NCBI GenBank assembly: GCA_014529385.2
Contig: CM043962.1
Span: 36,983,098 to 37,047,097, forward strand
Reading direction: 5' to 3'
Origin: Adiantum capillus-veneris
Taxonomy: Eukaryota; Streptophyta; Polypodiopsida; Polypodiales; Pteridaceae
Length of the DNA stretch: 64,000 nt
Shown here: positions 51,201-60,899 of the stretch, piece after piece
How positions within the stretch are numbered: the first letter of the stretch is position 1
How the letters are laid out: each line of letters begins with the position of its first letter
Program-made: the position numbers and the translations under genes
Notes under the pieces: model-generated
What the model saw: the letters and a program-made list of their open reading frames with translations, nothing else
Database searches by the model: none
What the model was told of the DNA's origin: nothing

Positions 51201-54200
51201 CTCACAAATTGCGGGACCATTACATGACCTAACAAAGAAAAGCGTTAGGTATACATGGTCTGCTAAGGAGAACAATGCTTTCGAAAAGCTTAAAGAAAAG
51301 CTTATCTCTCAACCTGTGCTTACACTACCGGATCTCTCAAAACCATTTGAGGTCAAATGTGATGCTTGTGGTGATTGCCTTGGAGCTGTTTTGCTCCAAG
51401 AAGGGCACGCCATAGGCTACGAAAGACGAAGGCTCGACCCTGTTGAGCAAGCTCTAGGCATATATGAAAAGGAACTCCTTGCAGTTCTACATGCCTTAGA
51501 CTCATGGAAGCACTATTTATTGGGGACTCCTTTCATTCTGCGAACGGATCACCAAAGTCTTAAGTACTTCATGACGCAGACCAAGCTCTCCGACAAACAA
51601 ATGAGGTGGGCAAATTTCCTTTCGCAATTTCATTTTCAAATTTAGGAACAAGGCTAAACTTCTCTTCGGCCTATCATCCACAAATGGATAGACATGCGGA
51701 ATGCACATGGATTGGCCATTTTGAATGGCCTACAAAGATTTCCTACAGCAGGAGGTTTTACATGTTTTCCACATCGACATGGGGCAAGTACAGTGAGTGG
51801 ATTATGATAAGGCTCAGCCAAGCTCATTCCATTTTTTCAGGATTTCATGGTGGGCACTAGGCCAGTTGGAGTAGCAGTTGATCATGTTATCTTGTCTTTC
51901 ACTCTCATGTTTCAGTTCAACATAGCTCCATTAGGAGAGGTCTCCACACAGTGGCACACACACTCGGTATACCTTCATGAGGGAGACTGATTCCGTGTAC
52001 ATTGATGAGATATACAGGCAAGAGCTACGCACTCAAGAGCCAAGACGGCCACTAATGAGATATACAGGCAAGAGCTACGCACTCAAGAGCCAAGACGGCC
52101 ACTAGATGAGCTCACTCAGAAACTGACATAGACGCTCCATGATGCAACATCAGAGGCATAACCCCACAATCAGCCTACATGGAGACGATCTAGGAGCATG
52201 CCCCAAAACAGCTGGTATGATGAGGAATGTAGAGAGACGAGGATTAGACTACAGAGGGAGGTTCTCATGGGTATTACTACACACAAACAGTCGCGGATTA
52301 TCTTCCGCCTAGGGCAATGAGAGAAGAGGGCTTATATATCTCAGTTAGAGCGGGATTTGTATCAGCTATTTATGAGTCGGGACTCAGGCAAGGCATGGAG
52401 GCTATTTCAGGAGCATTCACCACCACCACCACCCCTCACCTCCACAGAGACATGGGGGGAATATGCCACAACTCTCTACACAGCATAATGGCAGCCACCT
52501 TTGCCGGACCCACCAAAGACATGCCCAAAGACGTGTACTTTCTTTACTGCAGAGAGGGTAAGGAAAGCCATTGACAAGATGAAGACAGGGAGAGCACATG
52601 ATCATGATGGTCTAGTAGCATAGCATTTCATCCATACCATAGATATTCTTGCAGAGCTTGCTATGATGTTTAATCGAGCCATGTATGAGGGTTTTCCTGA
52701 GACTTGGAGTATGTCCACGATTGTGCCTATCTTCAAGTCAAGGATCCCATGATTCCTGGGAATTATCGCACAATCATGATTTGTCACACATTGGCTAGGC
52801 TATATGCATCTATTCTTGAGCGAGAGTTGAGAAGATGGGCAGAGAGAAGAAGAAGAAGAAGAAGAAGAGAAGATAATTTTAACGTCGTAGGAAACTATCC
52901 CAAGAGACATTAAAGATCTATCGTACAAGGAGAGAGGGCATACGAGCATCACGGTAGGCAAACTTCACGAGGGGTTTTTTTCTACTCTTGACCATATTTT
53001 GACACTCAGAGCTAGCATTGAGGAGGGTACACACCATGGCAAGAGGATCTATTGTAGCTTTATATATTTCCACAAAGCTTTTGACACAGTGCCGAGAGCC
53101 TGACTTATACATAGACTATAGGACATGGGTGTGCCCACAGAGCTGATTTGGGGGATCTTGGCTTTATATAGGGCAGTGGTGGGCCGAGCACGCACTACTG
53201 AGGGCATGTTTGATATGGTCCACTCCACTATTGGGGTGAAGCAGGGATGCCCCCTTTCTCGGACTCTTTTTGGGATGTATGTGGATGAGTTTTCAGACTA
53301 AGTAGAGCGAGCGGGGGATAGAGGTGCTCAACGGACATATTTTGCTGATTTCAGATTCTCCAAAAGGGATGCAGCGTCATTTGGATGCATTACAGGCGTT
53401 TGCCCAGGATAGTGGAATGTCAGTGAACCTTGGTAAGACCAAGGTAATAGTGTTTAACACCACAGCACATTGGGTTAGGAGGTCAGCTCCCACCTTTACG
53501 TATGGTCGAGAGACAGTGGAGTATACAGATGCATATACCTATCTTGGGGTGGTCTTCAGTGGCCCAGTATTCTCCTTGAGGAGAGCAGCAGAGACGAGAC
53601 TGACCGGAGCTTACGCAGCATTAGGGAGACTGGAGAGGATGCGTACCTAAGTTCAGTTTCAGGAACCTCGAACCAAGGTGGAAAGGTACGTAGTGTACAG
53701 CATGTTTTAGGTACGAACAGAACATACTACTGTACTGAACCACCTTTCAGGTACGTAATAGGTACGTAGCATTTGTAAAAAAAGACTTGGGCAATGGGAC
53801 GACATCAGAGCAGTATCATATCTTGCTATTAGTGAAAACGATCACAGTTTTAAGGCTGTACAATATCACAATGCCTCCCTGACAAGATTATTCCATCAAA
53901 AGCTAGAGCTAGAGGAGCAATTCATACGTCGCCACAATATAATCACTTTCTGTTTTTGGAGTAATTCGCTTCGTTTACATGATAAAAAAACGTTAAGAGA
54001 GCCATCTAGAGATTAATCAAAACCGGTTTGGCAAGAACAGAGGACTTAGACCCTATCTTGAATATAACGGTAGGGGGCCTAAGGTGAATTGATGCCATCT
54101 CTTATAATTACTAGCGCCTAGGAGGACAATGACATTAGCAGCAGTTGGGAAGGCTGTACTTGTATCAAATCCAATTCTAAAAACACATTTAATGGCTTTT

Positions 54201-54982
54201 TTTGTTTCAACAGAACCTTTTTGACCAGCTTTTCTTCTACAATGTAGTGGCTCTTGACCCAAAATAAAACGATGAAATTAGCAAAACAACAGAACCTCAA
54301 TACTTACTCCAGTCGGAGAATAGTATATAGTTTGGCCATTATCAGGTCCCCATCCTAACTCCAGGACCATTCTGGTAGCAATCTACAAGTCAAGAACAAA
54401 GAAGGAAACCTCACATGGTTTACCTTGTATAAAAGATAGTAAAAATGAAGGCTAAACAGCTGAAGTCTACAATGAAACCAGAAGGATCTGAAGCAGTAAT
54501 TTTTCGTCAAAATTCTCACCTTTTCTGCCTCTCGAAGTTCGTGATTAGACAGATCGTTACTTTTCCCGAACGGTAAAAGCAGTTTTGCAGCAACACTTGA
54601 ACCAAAACAATGGACCAGCTTCTTTTCATAGTATGTTCTTGTCAAAGTTGAAGTCTCTTCATATCCCCCTTCTCTCCTTTTTGTAAACCTTGTAAAACCA
54701 ATGCCCTGCAATTAAACAAGTCCCATACACGTGAGAAAGAGCTAGTAAATTTCATATCTGGACAAATTAGCTTTATTAAAGCTACCCATGAAAATCAGCC
54801 ATTAGCCTCCTGCCGTCTATTGGAAGTACCACTGTTTCAAGAGTTAAAATAAAAGTCTTTACCTCCCATGACCCTTGGTCAAGCCAGATATTTTCCAATA
54901 TATCAAAATCAGGAAGAAGAGCCCCTAGCAAGCCACGACCAACTGCCCAAACTGCATGGGGAAACTTGAACTCCCTTGTCCA
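34565..54982 (-). CDS. FTSHI5: FTSHI5-like FtsH-family protein, C-terminal exons
   Basis: FTSHI5 is a plant AAA-type FtsH homologue of the chloroplast envelope, reported as proteolytically inactive and needed for plastid import or biogenesis and embryo development. Seven visible exons: 54982-54863, 54705-54520, 54382-54308, 36291-36232, 36155-36048, 34786-34712 and 34618-34565 (stop TAA at 34565-34567). Every junction has GT/AG borders and phase 0, and together they give 225 codons. The product reads WTREFKFPHAVWAVGRGLLG, GIGFTRFTKRREGGYEE, YYEKKLVHCFGSSVAAKLLL, IATRMVLELGWGPDNG, DASLGMGDEVEMELEARVDM, MIMKNRHVLDALLEHVLEF, then DIARLMMEHGAIHESEPF. It follows the order of the FTSHI5 C-terminal M41-like region from memory of the family. 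AAA and HEXXH-equivalent regions would lie upstream, beyond this window or beyond an intron of at least 9 kb. All exons are open, so the gene is probably functional. Confidence 0.88.
36560..37590. other. Mixed sequence, possible copia RNase H scrap
   Basis: The minus strand near 37185-37140 reads LEQFSDSDWQDCDS, reminiscent of the copia RNase H motif SDSDWAG. Downstream frames do not continue convincingly. The rest shows no gene. Confidence 0.25.
37600..38105 (+). mobile_element. LINE fragment, plus orientation
   Basis: Starts in the RT thumb region (VMVFNTT), then EYTDAYTYLGVVFSGPLFSF and AYAALGGLQRMCSQVQLQEP, as in the longer copies. Frames shift several times and the fragment ends without the family's 3' tail. 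Confidence 0.75.
38247..38303. repeat. (GA)n at the 3' end of a LINE copy
   Basis: A GA run of about 57 bases, directly followed by ATGAAATGAAATG, the complement of the LINE 3' tail. Confidence 0.95.
38304..38700 (-). mobile_element. LINE copy A, 3' fragment
   Basis: Minus-strand 3' end of the LINE family: a basic C-terminus (RAIELGRSRRPRMRG) and the shared 3' untranslated region to the ATTTC-type tail at 38304. The 5' truncation borders GA-rich sequence (38705-38760). Confidence 0.8.
38776..39890 (-). mobile_element. LINE copy B, 5'-truncated
   Basis: Contains the ORF2 C-terminal part, including the zinc-binding-like motif CRLCQLEPETELHYICHC (about 39373-39320), then the basic tail and 3' UTR ending in GAAATGAAATGAAATG on the plus strand. 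Its truncated 5' end abuts (GA)n. Confidence 0.85.
39892..39961. repeat. (GA)n between LINE copies B and C
   Basis: A pure run of about 70 bases, flanked by the truncated 5' end of one LINE and the 3' tail of the next. Confidence 0.95.
39962..40050 (-). mobile_element. LINE copy C, 89-bp 3' tail only
   Basis: Only the last part of the 3' UTR remains (GACCTATGAGACCAAAAAAG and the ATTTC tail). Both ends abut (GA)n. Confidence 0.8.
40051..40132. repeat. (GA)n between LINE copies C and D
   Basis: A pure run of about 82 bases. Confidence 0.95.
40133..44250 (-). mobile_element. LINE copy D, longest copy
   Basis: About 4.1 kb. From the 5' end: the last part of a charged, probably coiled-coil ORF1 (IASLKKELAEARS, about 44230-44050), the ORF2 endonuclease, the reverse transcriptase, the Cys/His motif and the 3' UTR with the tail GAAATGAAATGAAATG (plus strand). 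Both ends abut (GA)n. Confidence 0.9.
40356..44040 (-). pseudogene. LINE ORF2 (endonuclease-RT) of copy D, frameshifted
   Basis: Endonuclease: VAAWNCNGSMRLDVG at about 44034, FYSETHQAPGHSM, and DGDIIILGDFNARTAHHQ (catalytic GDFNA). It breaks at about 43408 and 43036. RT: MKTGRAYDHDGLVAEHFMHA, STIVPIFKSGDPMEPRNYRT, YVDFRKAFDTVPRARL, VKQGCPLSPTLFGMYVDE, and the catalytic LLLYADDIVLISES (near 41920). The thumb follows (LGKTKVMVFNTTPQWIRR). Near the C-terminus lies CPLCDMEPETELHYTCRC. Several frameshifts and one or more stops (for example at about 42130) make it non-functional, although most domains are readable. Confidence 0.92.
44251..44325. repeat. (GA)n between LINE copies D and E
   Basis: A pure run of about 75 bases. 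Confidence 0.95.
44326..48119 (-). mobile_element. LINE copy E, best-preserved ORF2
   Basis: About 3.8 kb. Its 5' border falls exactly at the start of the endonuclease (RIAAWNCNGS at 48119), next to (GA)n. The 3' UTR ends with GAAATGAAATGAAATG (plus strand) next to the GA run at 44251-44325. Confidence 0.92.
44743..48119 (-). pseudogene. LINE ORF2 of copy E, nearly intact
   Basis: One open frame runs from 48119 to a stop at about 45601, roughly 840 codons. It covers an AP-type endonuclease (AAWNCNGSYRLDVG, FYAETHRIPGQLM, a GGFNARTANSQ site where copy D has GDFNA, and VDHALLTLS) and a complete RT (MKTRRAYDHDGLVVEHLIHA, CFVDFRKAFDTVPRARLMRR, VKQGCPLSPTLFGMYIDE, LLLYADDIVLIAES). Beyond the stop, other frames continue with the thumb and C-terminal region, CKLCGMEPEIELHYICHC and a basic tail to 44743. 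The Asp-to-Gly change in the endonuclease (about 47690) would remove a metal ligand. No start codon precedes the endonuclease because the element is truncated there. Confidence 0.92.
48120..48199. repeat. (GA)n at the 5' border of LINE copy E
   Basis: A pure run of about 80 bases, following directly on the endonuclease start of copy E. Confidence 0.95.
48200..48329. other. Spacer between LINE copies E and F
   Basis: Unique sequence. Its start (TGTAGACTTGAGAG) resembles 38233-38246, which also adjoins a GA run. Confidence 0.4.
48330..50165 (+). mobile_element. LINE copy F, plus orientation
   Basis: 5'-truncated inside RT: IYCSFVNFRKAFDMVPRARL, VKHGCPLSPTLFGMYVDE and LLLYADDIVLISES, open to about 49063. 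The thumb, the Cys/His motif CCLCELEPETELHYICHC (about 49595) and a basic tail follow. The 3' UTR ends in ACATTTCATTTCATCTCTC at about 50160. Stops and frameshifts are present. Its orientation is opposite to the neighbouring array. Confidence 0.88.
50166..50575 (+). mobile_element. LINE copy G, endonuclease fragment
   Basis: Begins right after the tail of copy F. It encodes endonuclease pieces: ALLFRKELQPLLHIARRDEH, YMWVRLRAKTSRYLYIAICY and, after a frame change, DGDIIILGDFNARNAHHQ. It ends near 50575 in unrelated sequence. Confidence 0.8.
50576..51165. other. Unassigned, GC-richer sequence
   Basis: No recognisable domain. It adjoins gypsy RT at 51166 and may be diverged element sequence. 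Confidence 0.3.
51166..51710 (+). pseudogene. Ty3-gypsy RT end and RNase H fragment
   Basis: SAYYRRFIEKFSQIAGPLHD, then FEKLKEKLISQPVLTLPDLS and KPFEVKCDACGDCLGAVLLQ, EKELLAVLHALDSWKHYLLG and RTDHQSLKYFM: the end of RT and the RNase H-like domain. At about 51645 the frame stops, and the next residues (RLNFSSAYHPQMDRHAE) already belong to the integrase core, so the RNase H-integrase connection has been deleted. Confidence 0.85.
52005..52104 (+). repeat. 50-bp tandem duplication inside LINE copy H
   Basis: The block GAGATATACAGGCAAGAGCT...GGCCACTA occurs twice head to tail with a 50-base period, the only such duplication seen in the LINE copies. Confidence 0.9.
52846..52925 (-). repeat. (GAA)n plus repeat end, matching 32064-32122
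   Basis: GAAGAAGAAGAAGAAGAAG, then TTTTAACGTCGTAGG...CCCAAGAGAC and TTAAAGATCTATC. Apart from small differences this is the sequence at 32079-32122. It is probably the 3' end of another, GAA-tailed retroposon family. Confidence 0.6.
53691..54307. other. Intron sequence with GGTACGTA repeats
   Basis: GGTACGTA motifs and a partial inverted repeat (AAGGTGGAAAGG...CCACCTTTC) lie at about 53680-53780. No gene is seen otherwise. Confidence 0.4.
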
Positions 54983-55910
54983 CTGCTTATCATCAACCAG
55001 AAGAAAAAAAGAAAGAAAGAAAGAGAATTAACGGCCTGCTGCAGAGCAACAAAGAGAAAAAAAACAAGGAAGAAAGTTAATATAACCTCCAGGCCAGAGT
55101 CAGCCTATAGAACAAATCAGTACATTTGATGGTTACCACGCTACGTATCTTGCCATACTAGCATAAAAAGAAAATAAAAAACGCTAGCTTCTGGAACCCG
55201 TCCTATGACTCATAAGACGGGTCCATTTACAACAAAATGACCTTACGTAAAATTGTGAAGGATAATCCTATGGTAATGATGGACTCGGTGGTGGATTCTA
55301 AATCTACTTTCCCTCCTCTCTATAGTGCTCAATGAACAATCTTACTTGCCTCTCAAACTTTAACTAGCTTTGTAGCTCTGTTCTTTAGCTGCAATGGGGT
55401 GAACTCATAGGAAAAAGCATTAATTCATAATGAAAGAGGTACATCCATTGATAGGCTGAATGCCTTTTGATTGCGGGAGTGATTTTGGTGCTTGATTGAC
55501 AGGGCTTCAACCATCCAATTTTATGCCTCGTGTGGGTGTCCGAGACCTAGGTTTAGTGCCAACATTTATTAGATTTGCTGTGAGTTGTGTAACCTTCTTG
55601 TGTAATTCCTTCATTTCTTGAAGAGGTCATACTCCCATGGTGTTGGTTACACAATTGGTGATCACACGCGTGAAACTTTGTAGATCATAAGGCGATAGCA
55701 AAGGATTTGCCGATGCAATGCTAATGGTCTACTTCATGGGCCCCCTCACTGTGCCATACCTTTTTGTAGAGGCACCCACTTCCTCTACTCGGTGTATTCA
55801 CAACCTATGATTTTGCAATAGACTTGGGTACCCCAAGCCATAGATCTACAGTAAGACACGTGAGAAAACTGCAAACAACTGAACTAACTTGAATTGGGGG
55901 GTGGGGGGGG
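54983..55910. other. Upstream FTSHI5 intron, LTR-like scrap
   Basis: No exon was found. A polypyrimidine tract (minus strand, 55020-54990) precedes the acceptor at 54983. At about 55822-55860, GACTTGGGTACCCCAAGCC resembles the gypsy LTR end at 61850-61900. Confidence 0.4.
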
Positions 55911-55920
55911 GAGAGAGAGA

Positions 55921-57438
55921 GAAATGAAATGAAATGTTATACTAACGTCTTCAAAAGGCCCAAATGACCTATGGGACCAATCTGTTACAAAATAGTGAAT
56001 CTGATACCATGTCCGGGCACAAAAGAACTAGAACAAAAATAATACTACTACTAGAATCCATCCTCATCTGCACTCTGGATGTCAAGAGAGTATGGCTCGA
56101 ATCCTTTGCTGTAGTCTCCGTCGATGCTGTGTAGCCCCTCTCCTCAATCGTGGTCGTCCGGATCTCCGTAGCTCCAGTGCTCGATCAATGAGAGTGCCGG
56201 TAGTAGTCGAATGAGTGTGGGCCGAGCTCTGCAGTGATGGCTGCTCCTCTAGCTGTCCCATATCTAGTGAAAAGAAATCTGTAATCTCTCTCTGGGATTG
56301 TCTCTCTCTAGCTCTCCCTAGTAAAGTGTCTATATCTGTGTAACTCTAGTAGATATAGCCCAAGACATCTCTGATCCTCATAACTCATGGCACTTGAGAA
56401 AGGACCGAAACCCTCTTTGAATAAGCAGTGGAAACATCCCCGAATCTCATAGTACACAATGCAATGACATATGTAATGTAGCTATGTCTCGAGATCTAGC
56501 TGGCATAAGCGGCATATCCTACTATCTACTGGTATCCCTTCTAAATCCACCAGTCTCAATCTCCGGCTGATGTGAGGATGTGCGTATTTGACCAATGGCA
56601 CACCGCAAACAATGAGACATATGTGTGTCCATGTAGCTGGGTCGAATCACAAACCCATCTCATGTGAGGTGGAGAAGATGCTCTCTATAGAAAGCCATCT
56701 TCATGCCCAACTCCTGTGGCGGCTCTATCCATGTCCTCCTAGTATCCAGCTGGATCAGATACTAACGAATGACTAGTAATCTCCACCCGTGTAACAGACA
56801 TCGAGGGTGTCTGAAGAGAGTACTGGAAAGGGGGCAGCCTGTCCATGGTGAAGCCATGCATCTGAAACCATGATGTCAACTGTGCATACCAGTATGAAGT
56901 GTCCCCCTAAAGAGCTAACTGTCTGGAAGACTCAAGGGCCAGTCTAGCATATCTGTCTCTAGTAGTATCCCACAAGCTGTGCACAATCTAGTAAGCGCCT
57001 CAATCTCCGCAGGAGGGGCAGCTAGCTCTGCTCGAATGATAGCGTGGGGTACGGAAGCCTTGGCTCTGATCAATCGAGAAATCATAGATACCAAGGGCCC
57101 CTTTGGGTGTCTTCAATTATCTTGGCCTACATAAGGTCTCCATATCTGCACTCCATACAACATAGCTAAGGCTGCTAAAGTATCAAAGAGCCATAACTTT
57201 GTCCGAGGTTCCAGGAACTGAACCTGCGAACACATCCTCTTCAAGCCTCCCAAGGCAACATAAGCTCTAGTCAATCCAGTCTCTGCTACTCTCCCCAAAG
57301 AAAACCTCAACCCAGTAAAGCCAACCCCAAGGTAAGTGTATGCAACTATATACTCTACAATCTCTTGACCATATGTGAAAGTCGGTGCTGATCTCCTGAT
57401 CCACTGTGATGTGGTGTTAAACACCATAACCTTGGTTT

Positions 57439-57440
<2 letters not shown>
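55921..57440 (-). mobile_element. LINE copy I, 5'-truncated
   Basis: The 5' border lies in the RT thumb (KTKVMVFNTTSQWIRRSA), next to (GA)n at 57440-57477. C-terminal parts follow, and the 3' tail (GAAATGAAATGAAATG on plus) lies at 55921, next to a short GA run preceded by G-rich sequence. Frameshifts and stops are present. Confidence 0.88.

Positions 57441-57477
<37 letters not shown>
57440..57477. repeat. (GA)n at the 5' border of LINE copy I
   Basis: A pure run of about 38 bases. Confidence 0.95.
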
Positions 57478-57480
<3 letters not shown>

Positions 57481-57900
57481 TCATTTTGATTCAATAGCTA
57501 GAACCATGTCAAGGCTGTACCCTCCAATGCTAAAACCAAATACTCATATTGTGTGTGGAAGTCATGCACTTGGTCTGCCTTGACTTGTTGAAACAACGAT
57601 ATATGTGCATGAGGATCTCTCAATACATGATAATATTTTGCTTATGCATTTGGAAGCGTGAGAGAGTCTCATTTTTCATGTAGCTACCATCAACTTCTCT
57701 AACAAATTTTTGTGTGACCTCAAATAGCAACTTCCAAGTTGGCCCAACCTCTATTCATAGACGCTTCCATTGGTGCTTCAAATATTTCACTAGTGCAGAA
57801 AATGTGATGCCTAAAAGAAAAACCTCTAGAGGAGGAGAGCAAATGGAAATTGTCCCATATGCATTGTAAAGTGCCCATATATCATATAAAATAAAAGGGG
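57478..57900. other. No gene seen
   Basis: Unassignable sequence between LINE copy I and the gypsy integrase end. It may be the last, diverged part of the gypsy element. Confidence 0.3.
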
Positions 57901-58199
57901 GGATCCTATATCATTCTCATTTGTTCGAACATATGAAGTTCTTCATTCTCAAGTAATATTTTAAATTCAGCCTCTGTATCGGGCAGCTTCAGTCTAAAGG
58001 AGGCATCGTTTATCTTTTCTTTTATCTGAAAAGATCCTTAGTATCTCATGCTAAGCTTTGGAAAAAGCCGCTCCTTTCCCTTTTTCTTTCTCAGGCGTGC
58101 CTTCTCAAATCATAAGAGCACCCAATCGTCTTCCTTTAATTTCAAATCGCGACAGTGTCAATCTGCCACCTTCTTGTATCGTTCTTGAGATTTTGTTAA

Positions 58200-59150
58200 A
58201 GCCTCCTAGACCTTGGCAAAAGCAGTGTCCAAGTCCCTTGTGTATTGGTCGCCTTCAAAAATCTTATCTTTCGTGCTTAGGAAAGGTGGAACCTTCGTAG
58301 CACCTTCAATAATCTCAAATGGCGCCTTTCTCGTCGAAGAGTGGATCGTGTTATTGTAGGCAAATCCCAGCAAAGGCAAAAACTTTCCCATTGAGTCTTT
58401 TGATCGAAAACGTGAGACTTCAATAAATCCAGTACAACTGAATTTGCAATCTCAGATTGCCAATCTGTCTGCGGGTGGAAAGATGACGAGAACTGCAACC
58501 CTGTGCCAATGTTCTCCAAATAGTCGTCCAAAACAAGCTCGTCAATCGGGGATCTCTATCAGAGACTATTGTCTCAGGCATGCCATGTAATCTGAATATC
58601 TGGGCAATGAACTAAATGATCCGGCTTGACTTTTTTCTTCACTGGAATGCAATGAGCTTGCTTGCTAAATCTGTCAATAACACTCCAGATACCATCGTGC
58701 CCACTCTGTGTCTGCAAGAGATCGAAAATGAAATCCATAGCAATACTTTCCCAGGGGCGGGTGGTAATGGGTAAAGGCTGTAACAATCCCTATGCTTTAT
58801 GCCTGTCAAACTTGACCTTCTAGCATACCAAGCAACTGCATACAAAGTCGTCCACATCCTTCTTGAGTCTCGGCCAAAAGAAGTAACGCTCCACACCTTT
58901 CAAGGTGGTATCAATGCCGCGATGACCCGTAAATGGTGGACAGTGGCATTCGGTTAGAACCTTTTCGCTCAACGGTTGTGTAACGCACAACATCGTTTTC
59001 TTCATCAAGTAGCCATCACGTATGGAATATCCCGCTACTACCTCCCTATTCTGTATTCGACAGAATACATCTGAAAAATCTAGACCTGTGGCGTACTGAT
59101 CGACCATGTCCTCGAAAATTCTATGATGAATCGCGGAAATAGCCAAGACT
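58200..59150 (-). pseudogene. Gypsy integrase
   Basis: Zinc-binding part: PPFTGHRGIDTTLKGVERYF with CSCLVC (59000-58820). Core: [40 protein letters not shown] (about 58770-58630), then DRDPRL and after a frame change [30 protein letters not shown] lies at about 58360. Several frameshifts and stops. Confidence 0.85.
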
Positions 59151-59158
59151 AACGGCTT

Positions 59159-60540
59159 CTAGGACAAAGCATCTGCCACCAAATTCTTTTGTCCCTGTAC
59201 ATGGACAATCTGGAAGTGAAACTGTGACAATATGCTAGCCCACCACATCTGCTTTTTCGAAAGCTGCTTCTGTGACAAGAAGTAGCGTAAACTCTGATGA
59301 TCAGCGAAGACCGTAAAATCGGCTCCAAGAAGGTAATGTTGCCACTGAGTAAGAGCATGGATAACCACCAAAAGCTCTTTCTCATAAATTTGTGTCGTCA
59401 ATTCCGGCCTTGAAAACAATTGGCTCTCATAGGCAATGACATGCCCTTCTTGCATTAAGACCGCACCCAGACTACGATCACAAGCATCACAATATACTTC
59501 CAATGACTTTTGCAAATGCGGCAAAGTCAAAACTGGTCCCGTAGTCAAGTTCTCTTTCAAAGTCTGAAAAGCAGTCACCTCTATGGGTCCCCAGGAGAAA
59601 GGGACTCCTTTCTGTGTCACAATGTGCAAAGGGGAAGGGACCTCTGCAAATTTTTGATGAACCACCGGTAGTAAGAACATAAGCCCAAGAAGCTTCTAAC
59701 TTCATGAACATTCTTCAAATCGGGCCAATCACATATAGTGTCAATCTTGGTCGGGTCCATCTGTACTCCTGCTCTGCTGAGACGATGTGTCCCAAAAAGT
59801 GTATCTCCGGTAAGAAAATTCACTCTTCTTGGCATTAATTACTAACTTGTGATCTCGCAATGCCTGAAAGACCTGTAGCAGATGTTGTCTATGTTCTGCT
59901 CATCCTTGGAGAAGACTATAATGTCATCAAAGAAAGTGTCAACAAAAGATCTATACTCTCTGAAAATACTATCCATCATTCGGTTAAAAGTTGCTAGAGC
60001 ATTGGTAAGGCCAAAAGGCATCACCAAAAATTCATATAAACCGAGGCTCGTCCGAAAAGCTGTCTTGTAGACATCTCCCGGCGCTATTCGAATCTGATGA
60101 TATCCGCTTTTCAAATCAATCGTGCTGAAACAAGAGGATCTCTGTAGTCTATCAAGAATATCATCGATCCTCGGAATCGGAAGTCTGTTCTTGACGGTGA
60201 TTTTATTGAGAGCTCTATCATCAATGGACATTCTCCAAGATCCGTCTTTCTTTAAAATCAACAACACACGAGAGCAGTAGGGTGAAGTATTCGGCTGGAT
60301 AAGACCCTTTTCCAAGAGGTCTTTCACTTGGTTCATAATCTCTTCATTTTGGGCTCGGCTTACATAGTAAGGTGGTAAATTCGGTGGTGAGCTTCCAGGT
60401 ATCAGATCAATAGTATGATTTTCAAGACGAGATGGTGGCAACTCGCCTTGCAGGCCCTCTGAAAAGCAATCAGCATGAGTGTGGAGAAAATCGCGGCGTT
60501 TTTTATCAAGGTCAAAACATATTCGACCTTCAATCATCAT
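59159..60540 (-). pseudogene. Gypsy reverse transcriptase and RNase H
   Basis: One open frame, 60540-59842, carries the RT fingers and palm: [74 protein letters not shown] and [12 protein letters not shown]. The FFDD at the catalytic site stands where FVDD or YIDD is usual. After a frame break, MPRRVNFLTGDTLFGTHRLS and VRSFLGLCSYYRWFIKN complete the RT. RNase H follows (LEVYCDACDRSLGAVLMQEG, EKELLVVIHALTQWQHYLLG, FADHQSLRYFL) and ends at about 59159. Confidence 0.9.
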
Positions 60541-60599
60541 TCGGTTCTCTCCAAATCATCGAGTGAAGAAACTGAATTTCATCGAGTACAATCTCTTTG

Positions 60600-60720
60600 C
60601 CCTTCATTTGTCAAAGTCGCTTTCTCAGCCCGATAGTCAACCACGGCGTTGTTCTTGTGGTACCAAGGGATTCCGAGGAAGACGTCACAACCTTCCTAAG
60701 GGCATTATGTAGAAGTCCTC
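60600..60720 (-). pseudogene. Gypsy protease-RT linker
   Basis: The minus-strand frame reads CDVFLGIPWYHKNNAVVDYR, the conserved end of a gypsy aspartic protease. The catalytic DSG/DTG region upstream could not be read in a continuous frame. Confidence 0.6.
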
Positions 60721-60899
60721 GTGCCCTAAATACCCCTGACAGTGCAAACGAAATTTGCCAATGATCGGTGTAATGGCAACATCCCATACGGGTTCCCCTA
60801 GAACTGCCTCCGTCGGTGGCCTCAGCCTGTCGGGCGTAATTCCAAGTCAAGCCGCCAATTTAAGAAGTTGGCCTTGGCTCCTCCGGAAAAATGAGGGCT

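Larger units (their letters stand above)
51711..53690 (+). mobile_element. LINE copy H, plus orientation, RT core lost
   Basis: Starts in endonuclease next to gypsy integrase sequence (RRFYMFSTSTWGKYSEW region). It continues to RT (KAIDKMKTGRAHDHDGLVA at about 52564; STIVPIFKS), is interrupted by (GAA)n and another repeat end at 52846-52925, and resumes (VKQGCPLSRTLFGMYVDEFS). The catalytic YADD segment is deleted near 53330. It ends in the RT thumb at about 53690. Frameshifts are many. Confidence 0.85.
36292..54307 (-). other. 18,016-bp FTSHI5 intron filled with LINEs
   Basis: The donor (CCGACTGGA|GTAAGTATT) and acceptor (TTTATTTTGCAG|GATGC) are both canonical and in phase 0. Protein order across the gap is collinear with FTSHI5. 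About 13 kb of the intron is LINE sequence and much of the rest is microsatellite or gypsy fragment. Confidence 0.85.

Noticed and set aside
34565-54982. FTSHI5 exons as two separate pseudogene fragments
   Set aside because: All seven exons are open, with canonical splice sites and constant phase, and they are collinear. A single gene with a large intron is simpler.
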